15,445 nt of DNA from JBBIQV01 sp964555285 (GCA_964555285.1 CAZKRM010000057.1:1-15445); one strand, 5' to 3'; positions 1 through 7,295 are shown, numbered from the stretch's first letter. Translations and numbers: made by a program. Notes: a model not told the origin generated them from the sequence alone.

Positions 1-857
1 GTGGCCGGATCGAGAATATGGTGGTAGCGCACGCCGTCTCGCTCGAAGAACCGCTCGTAGTCCCCCGCAGTGGAAATGGCTTCATCCTGTAACTCAATGA
101 CTGCCAGCAATGCCCCGTCCTTGCGCGGATGCCTGATGCCGAAAGGAAACTTGGCTCCACCGGGCAGTCGACCGAAGGTCTTGATATCGCCCGACAGCGC
201 CACGACTCCAGCCAGAGCCCCCGCTTGCTGCATGACTTGCGCGGCAAGATCGGCAGCATACCCTTTTCCAATCCCGCCCACGTCAATGCGCATCCCGGAG
301 CGGGCGAGGAACACTGTCCGCCGAACCTCGTCCATCTGAATCTGTGACAGATCGACGAGGGGACGAATCGCCTCGAGTTCGCTGTCGTTCGGAATATGCT
401 CCCGCTCCGTGACGCTCCAGGCCTCCACCGCCGGCCCAATCGCGATATTGAAGCCTCCGTTCGTCAGGCGCGCCATCTCCAGTGACCGTTTCAAGACCGT
501 GAAGGTCTCCGGACCGACTGTGACCGGTTCGCGGCCGGCGGCTTCGTTGACGCGCGAGAGCTCGCTCGTCGGGATCCAGGTACTCAGTAGTTCTTCGAGG
601 CGATGAATCTCCTGAAACCCCGCCGTGATGGCTGCCTGTGCCATGGATTCAGTCGGCGCGACTGCGGTGATCGAAACCAGCGTCCCCATGTGCATTTGGG
701 CTCGCTTGATCACCACAGACTGGGAAGCAGACGACACGCCCATACACTCTGTTGCGACCATGAAGACAAGAAACAGACTGATCGCGTTCACAGTTCTTCG
801 CGCCAAGACGATAGGAAGCGCTCGGCGAGGTAGGGATCGAAAAGAATTATTCAGCAT
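1..857 (-). CDS. apbE: FAD:protein FMN transferase (ApbE), 3' end beyond window
   Basis: The minus-strand frame stays open from ATG 857 to the window edge (285 codons). ApbE moves FMN from FAD onto a Thr/Ser of extracytoplasmic flavoproteins, using Mg. Visible family motifs are MGTLVSITA after the signal region, STWIPTSELSRVN, the nucleotide-binding IDVGGIGKGYAAD, LSGDIKTFG, ISTAGDYERFF and finally YHHILDPAT, just where HxDPxTG is expected. Roughly 50-60 C-terminal residues should lie outside. The N-terminus (about 44 residues, hydrophobic ISLFLVFMVA, then VSSA) looks like a signal peptide, so it acts in the periplasm. A GTG at 791 would give a shorter signal peptide and is an alternative start. 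It is divergent from the operon holding an FMN_bind protein, its likely substrate. Confidence 0.95.
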   Translation of the reverse strand, partial: MLNNSFRSLPRRALPIVLARRTVNAISLFLVFMVATECMGVSSASQSVVIKRAQMHMGTLVSITAVAPTESMAQAAITAGFQEIHRLEELLSTWIPTSELSRVNEAAGREPVTVGPETFTVLKRSLEMARLTNGGFNIAIGPAVEAWSVTEREHIPNDSELEAIRPLVDLSQIQMDEVRRTVFLARSGMRIDVGGIGKGYAADLAAQVMQQAGALAGVVALSGDIKTFGRLPGGAKFPFGIRHPRKDGALLAVIELQDEAISTAGDYERFFERDGVRYHHILDPA

Positions 858-863
858 GGGGGA

Positions 864-869
864 ATTATA
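864..869 (-). promoter_or_regulatory. Candidate -10 box (TATAAT) of apbE, very close to the ATG
   Basis: On the minus strand a perfect TATAAT lies 6 nt before the ATG at 857. No convincing -35 is seen 16-18 bp upstream. If used, transcription would begin at or near the start codon, giving a leaderless mRNA, or translation would start further inside (GTG 791). Confidence 0.35.
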
Positions 870-927
870 GGGAACCAGACTGTGGAATGCATCCGACTTA
901 GCCCCCATACAAGTAGCAATAGACCTC

Positions 928-957
928 TTGACAAGAGCGGTAGCTTTGAGATATTAA
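928..957 (+). promoter_or_regulatory. Sigma-70 promoter of the com/porin/FMN operon
   Basis: A perfect -35 TTGACA (928-933) is followed after 18 bp by TATTAA (952-957), 4 of 6 matches to the -10 consensus. The predicted transcript start near 964 leaves a leader of about 35 nt before the ATG at 999. Confidence 0.6.
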
Positions 958-970
958 GAATCGTTCTCAA
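954..970 (+). promoter_or_regulatory. Fur-box-like operator
   Basis: TTAAGAATCGTTCTCAA is a near-perfect 17-bp inverted repeat (TTRAGAA, 3 bp, TTCTYAA) resembling the 7-1-7 Fur box. It overlaps the -10 and predicted +1 of the operon promoter, the usual position for iron-dependent repression. It is also within reach of the divergent apbE promoter. Binding by Fur is inferred; another Fur-family regulator is possible. Confidence 0.6.
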
Positions 971-998
971 TTTCATTTACAAGGACTACGTTCACAAC

Positions 999-1178
999 AT
1001 GGTCACCGCAAGACCCGGCCAGTCAAGCCGTAGCCCGCAAAACGAAACGCGCTGCGAATGTGGACAGTTGATCGCTAAAGTCGTCGGAGGAGGGCTTGAA
1101 CTCAAGTGCAAGCGTTGCAAACGCATCGTCACGATCCCCTTCTCCTCTATTGAAGGATGGAGCAGCGTCGCATCATGA
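999..1178 (+). CDS. Com-like zinc-finger protein, copy 1
   Basis: This 59-aa protein has cysteines at C19, C21, C37 and C40 (CECGQL ... ELKCKRCKR). It resembles Com of phage Mu, an mRNA-binding activator of mom translation, but has C-x-C where Mu Com has C-x2-C. The ATG at 999 is chosen because it lies downstream of the predicted transcript start; a GTG at 882 in the same frame precedes the promoter. It is the first gene of the Fur-box operon. Its stop overlaps an ATG (ATGA, 1175-1178) in frame with the downstream porin. An RNA-binding regulatory role is inferred from family only. Two similar proteins occur at 7526 and 13888. Confidence 0.75.
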   Translation: MVTARPGQSSRSPQNETRCECGQLIAKVVGGGLELKCKRCKRIVTIPFSSIEGWSSVAS

Positions 1179-1189
1179 ATCGAATCATG

Positions 1190-1198
1190 AAAGGAGGT
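1190..1198 (+). promoter_or_regulatory. Orphan strong Shine-Dalgarno-like sequence
   Basis: AAAGGAGGT is nearly the full complement of the 16S rRNA tail, yet no ATG, GTG or TTG lies at normal spacing behind it. It follows the stop of the Com-like gene and precedes the porin by 115 nt. It may be a ribosome pausing or RNA-protein binding site, or chance. Confidence 0.3.
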
Positions 1199-1312
1199 TT
1201 ACCCCGGAGCGCCACTCAGTTCATTCATCCGAATTGTACGTTCATTCCACACAGACCAGAGACCATTGAGTCCCGAGTCAGACCACAACCCAACTCACCG
1301 TGGAGGATACCG

Positions 1313-2794
1313 ATGAAGATGCGGTCAATCCTCGGGGCTCTCGTCATCGCCAGCTTGCCGGTCATGCCGGTCTGGGCAGAAAACATGACCCCGGAGGAAT
1401 TCAGAAAGGCAGTCAGCGAGGAAGTGAAGAAGCAACTGCAAGAACATGAGCGGCGTGAAAGCCCCATGGAAAGAACGATGGAAAAAAAAGAGGGGCAGCC
1501 CGGCGCCGTTCAGTATCCGACTCCAACCGGAGCCATGACCGACATCCGCGTCGAACGAAAAGGCGAGGAAAAGATTCCTCTTGGCTTCGGTTCAACCGGG
1601 TCAGGAAAGCTGATCTACGCCAAACCATTCCTGAGCGCGCCCAAAGCGACGGTCGGCGGGTACGTTGATGTGATGTATAACAATCTCTCCCGTCAGAACT
1701 TAGACAATCCCAGCCGACAAAGCTTCGGCCAACAAAGGATGGTGCCGTTCATATATGCCGACATCACCGACCATATCAAATTCGCAACGGAAATCGAACT
1801 GGAGCGTGGTGGACCGAATGCTCCTGTTGGACAAAGCACGACCGTAAACTCTGATGGCTCGATGCAAATCGAATTCGCCCAACTGGACTATTTGATTAAC
1901 GAGGCCATCAATCTCCGAGGCGGTATCCTCCTGATGCCGGTGGGCAAGTTTAACTTGCTGCACGACTCGCCGTTGAACGACTTAGTCGATCGGCCCATGG
2001 TCTCCCGCATTATCATCCCCAGCACGTGGTTCGAGGCAGGTGCTGGAATCTACGGCACACTTTATCCAACATCACTTTCAAAGTTGGACTACGAAGTCTA
2101 CGTGGTCAACGGCATGAGTCAGACCGCCGGGGGAATTACCGACCTGGGCGTGCGAGGCGCACGGGGCAGCGTCTCCCGAGACCGTGACGACAACAAGGCC
2201 GTCGTCGGACGCGTCGCCTTCAGCCCGATGCTGGGCATTGAAGTTGCGGGATCCGGATACCATGGCGCCTTCAAGCCGTCAGCCGGCGCGGTGGGAAGTG
2301 GCTACATTGATATCTTCGCGTTGGACTGGACTCTGCAACGGGGCCCATTCGAAGTGATCGGTGAATCTGCCTGGACAAGAATCAGCAACAACAATGCGAC
2401 GACAGTGGGCAGTAGAGGTATCGGACCAGCCGGAATGCAAGGGTACTACATTCAGGGCAACTACCATTTCATGCCGGACTTTCTCAAGAAATGGGCTCCA
2501 AGCCATTTCTCTGATGCCTCGACTTTTACGGCGGTCGTCCGATGGGAACATGTTGATACCGACACCGACAATCGCACGAGGACCAATGCGCTCGGAAATC
2601 AGCGCGAGCTCGAGCGGTTGACGCTCGGTCTCAACTTTCGACCGATCGAAGACACCGTGTTCAAATTCGATTGGCAGTTCAACACCCAGAAAGATGCGAA
2701 GGGCCTTGTAGCGTCTCCCACAGGAGACCTTGGCGTCTCGGGCAGTCCGATGAACGGCAACGGGTTCCTGATTCAGGCAGCCACGTACTTCTAA
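1313..2794 (+). CDS. Outer-membrane porin (beta-barrel) with coiled-coil N-terminus
   Basis: This 493-aa protein begins with a Sec signal peptide (hydrophobic core SILGALVIASLPVMPV, cleavage after VWA). A charged helical stretch (about residues 25-55, TPEEFRKAVSEEVKKQLQEH) suits a periplasmic coiled coil. The remainder alternates polar and hydrophobic strands and ends in ...AATYF, the C-terminal aromatic typical of Bam-assembled barrels. The start has GGAGG 6 nt upstream. The same frame is open back to ATG 1175 and beyond, but such an extension would bury the signal peptide. It likely forms a diffusion channel; substrate unknown. Its place in an iron-regulated operon with a flavoprotein suggests passage of a metal complex or small electron carrier, which is inference. 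Confidence 0.8.
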   Translation: MKMRSILGALVIASLPVMPVWAENMTPEEFRKAVSEEVKKQLQEHERRESPMERTMEKKEGQPGAVQYPTPTGAMTDIRVERKGEEKIPLGFGSTGSGKLIYAKPFLSAPKATVGGYVDVMYNNLSRQNLDNPSRQSFGQQRMVPFIYADITDHIKFATEIELERGGPNAPVGQSTTVNSDGSMQIEFAQLDYLINEAINLRGGILLMPVGKFNLLHDSPLNDLVDRPMVSRIIIPSTWFEAGAGIYGTLYPTSLSKLDYEVYVVNGMSQTAGGITDLGVRGARGSVSRDRDDNKAVVGRVAFSPMLGIEVAGSGYHGAFKPSAGAVGSGYIDIFALDWTLQRGPFEVIGESAWTRISNNNATTVGSRGIGPAGMQGYYIQGNYHFMPDFLKKWAPSHFSDASTFTAVVRWEHVDTDTDNRTRTNALGNQRELERLTLGLNFRPIEDTVFKFDWQFNTQKDAKGLVASPTGDLGVSGSPMNGNGFLIQAATYF

Positions 2795-2803
2795 AAGGAT
2801 CTC

Positions 2804-2834
2804 GAGGGGTCGCTCCGGCAAGGGGCGGCCTCTC
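2804..2834 (+). other. 13-bp hairpin between porin and lipoprotein genes
   Basis: The arms GAGGGGTCGCTCC (2804-2816) and GGGGCGGCCTCTC (2822-2834) pair fully, with three G-U wobbles, around a 5-nt loop. No T-run follows, so it is not a classical terminator. It probably stabilises the porin mRNA 3' end or attenuates expression of the three downstream genes. Confidence 0.6.
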
Positions 2835-2854
2835 AGCGAGAAACACAACTGCGT

Positions 2855-3313
2855 ATGATGATACAACGACTATTCACACTGCTTCTCACACCAATGCTCT
2901 TGACTGCTTGCGCCTCCATGAGCGGCATGCAGCAGCGATTTGCCGTGTGCAGTTACGACCACGCCTGGGAGGCCGCCCTTGAGGCGGTGAAAGATCGCGC
3001 GATCAACACGAAGGATAAGGACGCCGGCCTGATCGTGACCGGCTGGCTGGAAATCCCGATGCCCGGACGGACCTTTGGTGCCCTTCAACGTGACTTGGCG
3101 GACAGCAAAGATCGGTCCCGCATTACCCTCACCGTGAAACGGCTCGACGATGTGACCAAAATCAGTTTTGCCGAAGAACGCCAGCGCTGGGCCTTTCGAG
3201 GAGGGTCTCGCCTCTTCGGATGGGCCTCGACCGATCCCTCCGAAGAAGTCATGCGTGACGTGCAAAATCGCCTGGATGTCAAACTGAAGGAGCACGGATG
3301 TTCACTAACCTGA
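2855..3313 (+). CDS. Envelope lipoprotein, unknown function
   Basis: This 152-aa protein has a lipoprotein signal peptide ending in the lipobox LTAC (lipidated Cys19). The mature part has an alternating helix-strand pattern (YDHAWEAALEAVKD, AGLIVTGWLEIPM, RSRITLTVKRLDD, TKISFAEERQRW). This recalls small BamC- or helix-grip-type lipoprotein domains, but I do not recognise the family. The ATGs at 2855 and 2858 are both possible, and no strong ribosome site is seen, so translation may depend on the upstream porin. Its end overlaps the FMN_bind gene by 16 bp, so the two are probably translationally coupled and act together in the periplasm. Confidence 0.75.
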   Translation: MMIQRLFTLLLTPMLLTACASMSGMQQRFAVCSYDHAWEAALEAVKDRAINTKDKDAGLIVTGWLEIPMPGRTFGALQRDLADSKDRSRITLTVKRLDDVTKISFAEERQRWAFRGGSRLFGWASTDPSEEVMRDVQNRLDVKLKEHGCSLT

Positions 3314-3984
3314 GTGCGTTCCGCACCCTCACAATAGCGGCCTTGGTCATAGCCTCGACACTGCCGGCCCTGGCCGGTGAGAAGATCTGGGACAGCGAAC
3401 TGCGCCGGTACGTCACCGAAGAAGATTTTAAATACGAAGAGTTCATGACGGAAGACGAGGCCGTCAAGCTCGCGTTGCCCAAATCCCAGCGGATTCGCAA
3501 GGAGTTGATCCGGCTGACGCAGGACAAAAAGGAACTCATCGAACAACGCATCGGCTGGAAATTCCCGGAGGAGTCTTTCGAGCTTTACATCGGCGAAACC
3601 GGCGACAAGATCGACGGCTATGCCATGATTCACAATACCATCGGCAAGTACAAACCCATGACCTATATGGTCGGCGTCGATGCCAAGGGAACCTGCACCG
3701 ATGTGGAACTGCTCGTGTTTCGGGACGCCAAAGGCAGTGAAGTCAGGACAAAACGTTTCAACTCTCAGTACGACGGGAAGTCCGTGACTGACCCGATCCG
3801 GATCAACAAGGACATCATCAATATCAGCGGCGCGACCATGTCGGTCCGCTCCATGAGCGCGGGCGTCAAACGGGTGCTGGTGCTGGTGGATGAGTTTTAT
3901 TTGAAGCCCCTTGGATTAGGGAGCGACACGGTCGCAGTCCGCAAAGCCGAGAAGGGTTTCTTCAGCTCGATTTTTGGCAACTGA
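3298..3984 (+). CDS. Periplasmic FMN-binding (FMN_bind) flavoprotein
   Basis: This 228-aa protein has a Sec signal peptide (cleavage after LPALA, about residue 26). Its C-terminal half shows an FMN_bind domain: GYAMIHNTIGKYKPMTYMVG leads to the flavinylation motif SGATMS at 177-182. ApbE is expected to attach FMN through a phosphoester to T180. The conserved acidic residue before the motif sits five residues upstream (D172) instead of the common three. AGGAG lies 6 nt before the ATG, inside the preceding gene. The FMN would be an extracytoplasmic one/two-electron carrier, as in NqrC and RnfG, although no Nqr or Rnf genes are present. The divergent apbE is the matching modifying enzyme. Confidence 0.9.
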   Translation: MFTNLSAFRTLTIAALVIASTLPALAGEKIWDSELRRYVTEEDFKYEEFMTEDEAVKLALPKSQRIRKELIRLTQDKKELIEQRIGWKFPEESFELYIGETGDKIDGYAMIHNTIGKYKPMTYMVGVDAKGTCTDVELLVFRDAKGSEVRTKRFNSQYDGKSVTDPIRINKDIINISGATMSVRSMSAGVKRVLVLVDEFYLKPLGLGSDTVAVRKAEKGFFSSIFGN

Positions 3985-4007
3985 TTCGGCGGAACGAGAA
4001 TTCGAGC

Positions 4008-4529
4008 ATGCGCAATTTCAATACTCGATTCCGCCTGCGAGACTCGGATCGACACATCCGGCTGCTTTACACGCAGTTCTTGTTGTTGATGCTGGTCGGA
4101 TTCGCGTTTTCGTTTTTCTGGGCGCACAGCATGACCGGACTGTCCCCACAGGGCATCGCCGACCATTACCGAGGCTCCGATGCGACGTTCGGCGAACCGA
4201 TGTCGTTCCGCGAACTGGCGGAAGTATTCCATTTTCACCTGTTTACCATGCCGGTCGTCTTCATGATTCTCGTGCACGTGCTGTATATGACGGGTGCCAG
4301 TCATGCCCTGAAGGTATGGATGACGTGGCTGTCGTTCGCCGGAGTGGGACTTGACCTCCTGTCACCCTGGCTCATCAGCTATGTCTCCCCGATTTTTGTG
4401 CTCACGATGTTGGCCGGCGACACGCTCATGGTCGTCAGCTTTCTGGTTATGATGGCGATTCCGCTTTACGAGATGTGGATATTGAAGCAGCCATTGATGG
4501 CAGGCAAGCGAGGGCCGGAAGGACCATAG
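4008..4529 (+). CDS. Four-helix inner-membrane protein, possible electron conduit
   Basis: This 173-aa protein has four predicted membrane helices (about 19-41, 73-96, 102-127, 129-158). Helix 2 carries H75, H77 and H90, with H40 at the end of helix 1 and H99 after helix 2. The 13-15 residue histidine spacing would allow b-heme ligation, but not enough paired ligands are visible to be sure. It is the last gene of the operon, 23 nt after the FMN_bind gene and before a strong terminator. Position suggests it passes electrons from the membrane to the flavoprotein, or anchors it. I do not recognise a named family. Confidence 0.7.
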   Translation: MRNFNTRFRLRDSDRHIRLLYTQFLLLMLVGFAFSFFWAHSMTGLSPQGIADHYRGSDATFGEPMSFRELAEVFHFHLFTMPVVFMILVHVLYMTGASHALKVWMTWLSFAGVGLDLLSPWLISYVSPIFVLTMLAGDTLMVVSFLVMMAIPLYEMWILKQPLMAGKRGPEGP

Positions 4530-4578
4530 TCTGATGACATAGACGTTTCACAATCCCGGCGGCCAGAGGTTTTTCACC

Positions 4579-4623
4579 CAGAGCCCAAGATCACATGCAA
4601 GTGGTCTTGGGCTCTGTTTTTTT
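4579..4623 (+). terminator. Strong intrinsic terminator
   Basis: A 16-bp stem (4579-4594 with 4601-4616, one wobble), a 6-nt loop and seven Ts. It ends the flavin operon and precedes the HD-GYP gene. An ATG in its loop (4595) is in frame with that gene but cannot be its real start. Confidence 0.93.
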
Positions 4624-4651
4624 GGATTGTTCCTCGGAAAGGAGGCAAGAG

Positions 4652-5365
4652 ATGCGCGACGGACTCGACAGCGTCAGGACCACTTCCCAGCCGATTCTTA
4701 TGATCCAGTCCATGCTGGCCAAGATAGACAACCTCCAACTCCCTCCCCTCTCTCGATACGACATCGAAAGCATCCTGTGCCGCCAGATTGCCCGCCTCGT
4801 CGAGAGCCACCTGCCTCGCTATGCCGGTCATGGGGAACGGACTGCCTCCTATGCGCTCACCTTGGGCAAGGCGGTTGGCCTTGCACAACCTGAACTTCAC
4901 CATCTCAAGCTGGCCGCCCTCCTCCACGATATCGGACTGCTTACTCTCCCGCAACGGATTCTGCTCGCCTCGGACGTCTTAGGAGCATCCGACTATGCGC
5001 TCTTCCAAAGTCATCCACGGGCTGGGACTCAACTCTTGGAGCCGTTCCGGTTCCTCCGCCACGCTGCATTGCTGATCGCCCATCACCATGAGCGGTGGGA
5101 TGGATATGGATATCCCTATGGACTGCGTGGCGACTTTATTCCTCGTGGGGCACGGATTCTCGCCGTCGCCGATGCCTTCGACGCGCTGTGCTCCCGGCAA
5201 TCCCTCGACTGCTCGTTCAGCCGAGATATGGCCCTCGAACTGCTTCGTGTCGGAGCAGGCTCGCAACTTGATCCGCAACTCGTCGAAACGTTCGTCGCCC
5301 CCGGAGGGGCACAGACGACCGATTTCCGTTCGGCGACGTCTGGAAGGTGGTTCGGCGAAGGTTAG
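4652..5365 (+). CDS. Stand-alone HD-GYP domain protein (putative c-di-GMP phosphodiesterase)
   Basis: This 237-aa protein has no signal peptide, membrane helix or receiver domain. HD-GYP landmarks are H60 (GHGERTASYA), H92-D93 (LLHDIG), H121, H145-H146, then ERWDGYGYPYGLRGDFIP and ARILAVADAFDAL. HD-GYP proteins hydrolyse c-di-GMP at a di- or trinuclear metal centre. The lysine that normally follows HDIG is leucine here, so activity may be altered. The start at 4652 has a perfect AAAGGAGG 6 nt upstream, whereas the in-frame ATG at 4595 lies in the preceding terminator loop. Terminators on both sides make it a single-gene unit. No GGDEF partner is visible. Confidence 0.88.
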   Translation: MRDGLDSVRTTSQPILMIQSMLAKIDNLQLPPLSRYDIESILCRQIARLVESHLPRYAGHGERTASYALTLGKAVGLAQPELHHLKLAALLHDIGLLTLPQRILLASDVLGASDYALFQSHPRAGTQLLEPFRFLRHAALLIAHHHERWDGYGYPYGLRGDFIPRGARILAVADAFDALCSRQSLDCSFSRDMALELLRVGAGSQLDPQLVETFVAPGGAQTTDFRSATSGRWFGEG

Positions 5366-5374
5366 AGGCCGGTC

Positions 5375-5400
5375 GGAGTGGGGGTGTGCCCCCTCACTCC
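5375..5400 (+). other. 10-bp hairpin after the HD-GYP gene
   Basis: GGAGTGGGGG and CCCTCACTCC-side sequence form a 10-bp GC-rich stem with one G-U pair, 10 nt after the HD-GYP stop and just before the terminator at 5404. Confidence 0.55.
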
Positions 5401-5403
5401 TCT

Positions 5404-5454
5404 GGGCGGGGCGCCCTTTTTCCTCCTGGAGGGCCCCCTGCCCACCATTTTTTT
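5404..5454 (+). terminator. Intrinsic terminator before the multicopper oxidase gene
   Basis: The arms GGGCGGGGCGCCC (5404-5416) and GGGCCCCCTGCCC (5431-5443) pair with one wobble and one mismatch over a 14-nt loop. Four bases later comes a T7 run (5448-5454). The oxidase gene must therefore have its own promoter in the 44 bp that follow or rely on readthrough; no clear promoter is visible there. Confidence 0.75.
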
Positions 5455-5498
5455 GTTGTCCAGCAGCAACCCTCATACAACACGAAAGGAATACTCCC

Positions 5499-7295
5499 AT
5501 GGGACTGACCCGACGGCAGCTCTTGAAGACCAGCTTGGCAGCGGGACTCGGTTTGCTTATCCCCTCGGCATGGCCAGTGTTTGCGCACCAACCGCGACGG
5601 CATCATCCTGCATTTCATCCTCGCCGCTCTCACACCCACCTCCATACATTCATCGATCCTCTGCCGGACCTCCCGGCACTTCGCCCTGACCGAACCCGTG
5701 TACCGGGAGCCGATTATTACGAAGTCATCATGCGTCCGTTCCAGCAGCGGCTGCAGAGCCATCTCGCGCCCACGCCCGTCTGGGGCTATGGCTCGCCTCG
5801 GGTCAACAACGCGCCGTTCCATTCACCCGGCTTCACGTTCGAAGCCCGCAAGGGCCGGCCGGTTATCGTCAAATGGATCAACCATCTGCCGACCAACGGC
5901 CACCTCTTTCCGGTCGATTTCTCGCTGCACTGGGCCAACCCCACATCCTTGCCGTCCGACTCCCCGCCGAACACTCCGTTTCCCATCCCCACAGTGACGC
6001 ATCTGCACGGGGGATTCTCCTTGCCGCAATTCGATGGACATCCTGAGGCCTGGTCCACCCCTCACGGTTCACCAGGCCAGCCGACCGGCGCCCACTATGT
6101 GAGCGACCTCTACACCTACGGAAACGACCAGCGCGCCGCCACCTTGTGGTATCACGACCATACAGAGGGCCTGACGCGGCTCAACCTCTACGCCGGTCTG
6201 GCCGGGTTCTACCTGATCCGCGACGAGTTCGACACGGGACTCCCAGGCCATGGCCTCAACCTGCCCAAAGGCCCGTATGAAATCCCTCTCATGATCCAGG
6301 ATCGTTCCTTAAACCCTGACGGCTCGCTGGTCTACCCGGGCGACGGCCAAGGCGCGCCGCCTCCGGTCCCTCCAATCTGGGTGCCGGAATTCTTCGGCGA
6401 CGTCGCGCTGGTGAACGGACGCATCTGGCCGTTCGCCGAGATCGAGCCGCGACAATACCGTTTCCGGATCGTGAACGGCTGCAATGCCAGAGTCCTTCGG
6501 CTTTTTTTCGACTGCGACCTCCCCTTCCATCAGATCGGCAACGACGGGGGCCTGCTGCCCGCGCCGGTGACGCTTGACAGGCTGGTGCTGGCGCCCGCTG
6601 AGCGCGCCGATGTGATTGTGGATTTCTCACGCGTGCGCGGCAAGATTGTCCACCTGCTGAACGACGCGCCCAACCCATTCCCGGAAGGAGAAGAAGGAGT
6701 CGATCCGCTCGCGCACATCATGCAATTCCGGGTGACGCGCATGCTCCGAGGCCGGGATACCTGCGAAATCCCCACAGCCCACGACCTGGCCGCCGCTGCG
6801 CCGCCCCCGCTGGGTGAGGCGTCTTTCGTCCGGGATATCGTGCTGGATGAGCAGGTCGACCCGAGCGACAGCCCGATCGTCCTGACGCTGGAAGGCAAGA
6901 CATGGAACGAGCCGGTCGTGACGAAGCCCCGGCAAGGCACGACGGAAATCTGGCGGCTGATCAATCCCACCGGCGACACCCATCCGATTCACTTGCATCT
7001 CGTCCAGTTTGAAGTGTTGGATCGGCAGCCGTTCGATGTGGAGGCTTACTTGCGCGGAGAAGGCCTCATCTTCACTGGCCCGCCGTCACCGAGGGAGGAG
7101 AACGAGGCTGGGCGCAAAGACACGGTCCGGGCCAATCCGGGGGAAGTCACACGGATCAAAGCCAAGTTCGACCTGCCCACGTATGGACGGATCGAGCTGC
7201 CGCCCGGTGTCACCGCGCCGCAATATGTCATGCACTGCCACATTCTGGAGCACGAAGACAACCAGATGATGCGCCCATATGAAGTCGTCGAGTGA
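5499..7295 (+). CDS. Tat-exported multicopper oxidase (CotA/bilirubin-oxidase type)
   Basis: This 598-aa protein starts with a Tat signal (TRRQLLK plus a hydrophobic stretch ending PVFA). All copper ligands are visible: HLHGG (H168, H170), WYHDH (H219, H221), HPIHLH (H495, H498, H500) and HCHILEHEDNQM (H579, H581, H585 and type-1 axial M590). It should couple oxidation of a substrate (metal ion, phenolic or bilirubin-like) to four-electron O2 reduction in the periplasm. The mature N-terminus is unusually His-rich (about eight His within residues 29-50). No Met-rich CueO-type copper insert is seen. The start at 5499 has GAAAGGA 8 nt upstream; the frame is open upstream only because it overlaps the HD-GYP gene. 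Ferroxidase or Mn oxidase activity is possible from context. Confidence 0.93.
   Translation: MGLTRRQLLKTSLAAGLGLLIPSAWPVFAHQPRRHHPAFHPRRSHTHLHTFIDPLPDLPALRPDRTRVPGADYYEVIMRPFQQRLQSHLAPTPVWGYGSPRVNNAPFHSPGFTFEARKGRPVIVKWINHLPTNGHLFPVDFSLHWANPTSLPSDSPPNTPFPIPTVTHLHGGFSLPQFDGHPEAWSTPHGSPGQPTGAHYVSDLYTYGNDQRAATLWYHDHTEGLTRLNLYAGLAGFYLIRDEFDTGLPGHGLNLPKGPYEIPLMIQDRSLNPDGSLVYPGDGQGAPPPVPPIWVPEFFGDVALVNGRIWPFAEIEPRQYRFRIVNGCNARVLRLFFDCDLPFHQIGNDGGLLPAPVTLDRLVLAPAERADVIVDFSRVRGKIVHLLNDAPNPFPEGEEGVDPLAHIMQFRVTRMLRGRDTCEIPTAHDLAAAAPPPLGEASFVRDIVLDEQVDPSDSPIVLTLEGKTWNEPVVTKPRQGTTEIWRLINPTGDTHPIHLHLVQFEVLDRQPFDVEAYLRGEGLIFTGPPSPREENEAGRKDTVRANPGEVTRIKAKFDLPTYGRIELPPGVTAPQYVMHCHILEHEDNQMMRPYEVVE

Noticed and set aside
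70..870. Overlapping plus-strand frames of 65-89 codons
   Set aside because: They are antisense to a continuous minus-strand frame with clear ApbE motifs.
2279..3633. Minus-strand frames of 141-195 codons opposite the porin, lipoprotein and FMN_bind genes
   Set aside because: No domain, signal or ribosome-site support; the plus-strand genes have signal peptides and family motifs.
5088..5498. Long N-terminal extension of the multicopper oxidase
   Set aside because: It overlaps the HD-GYP gene and the terminator; a Tat signal with ribosome site begins at 5499.
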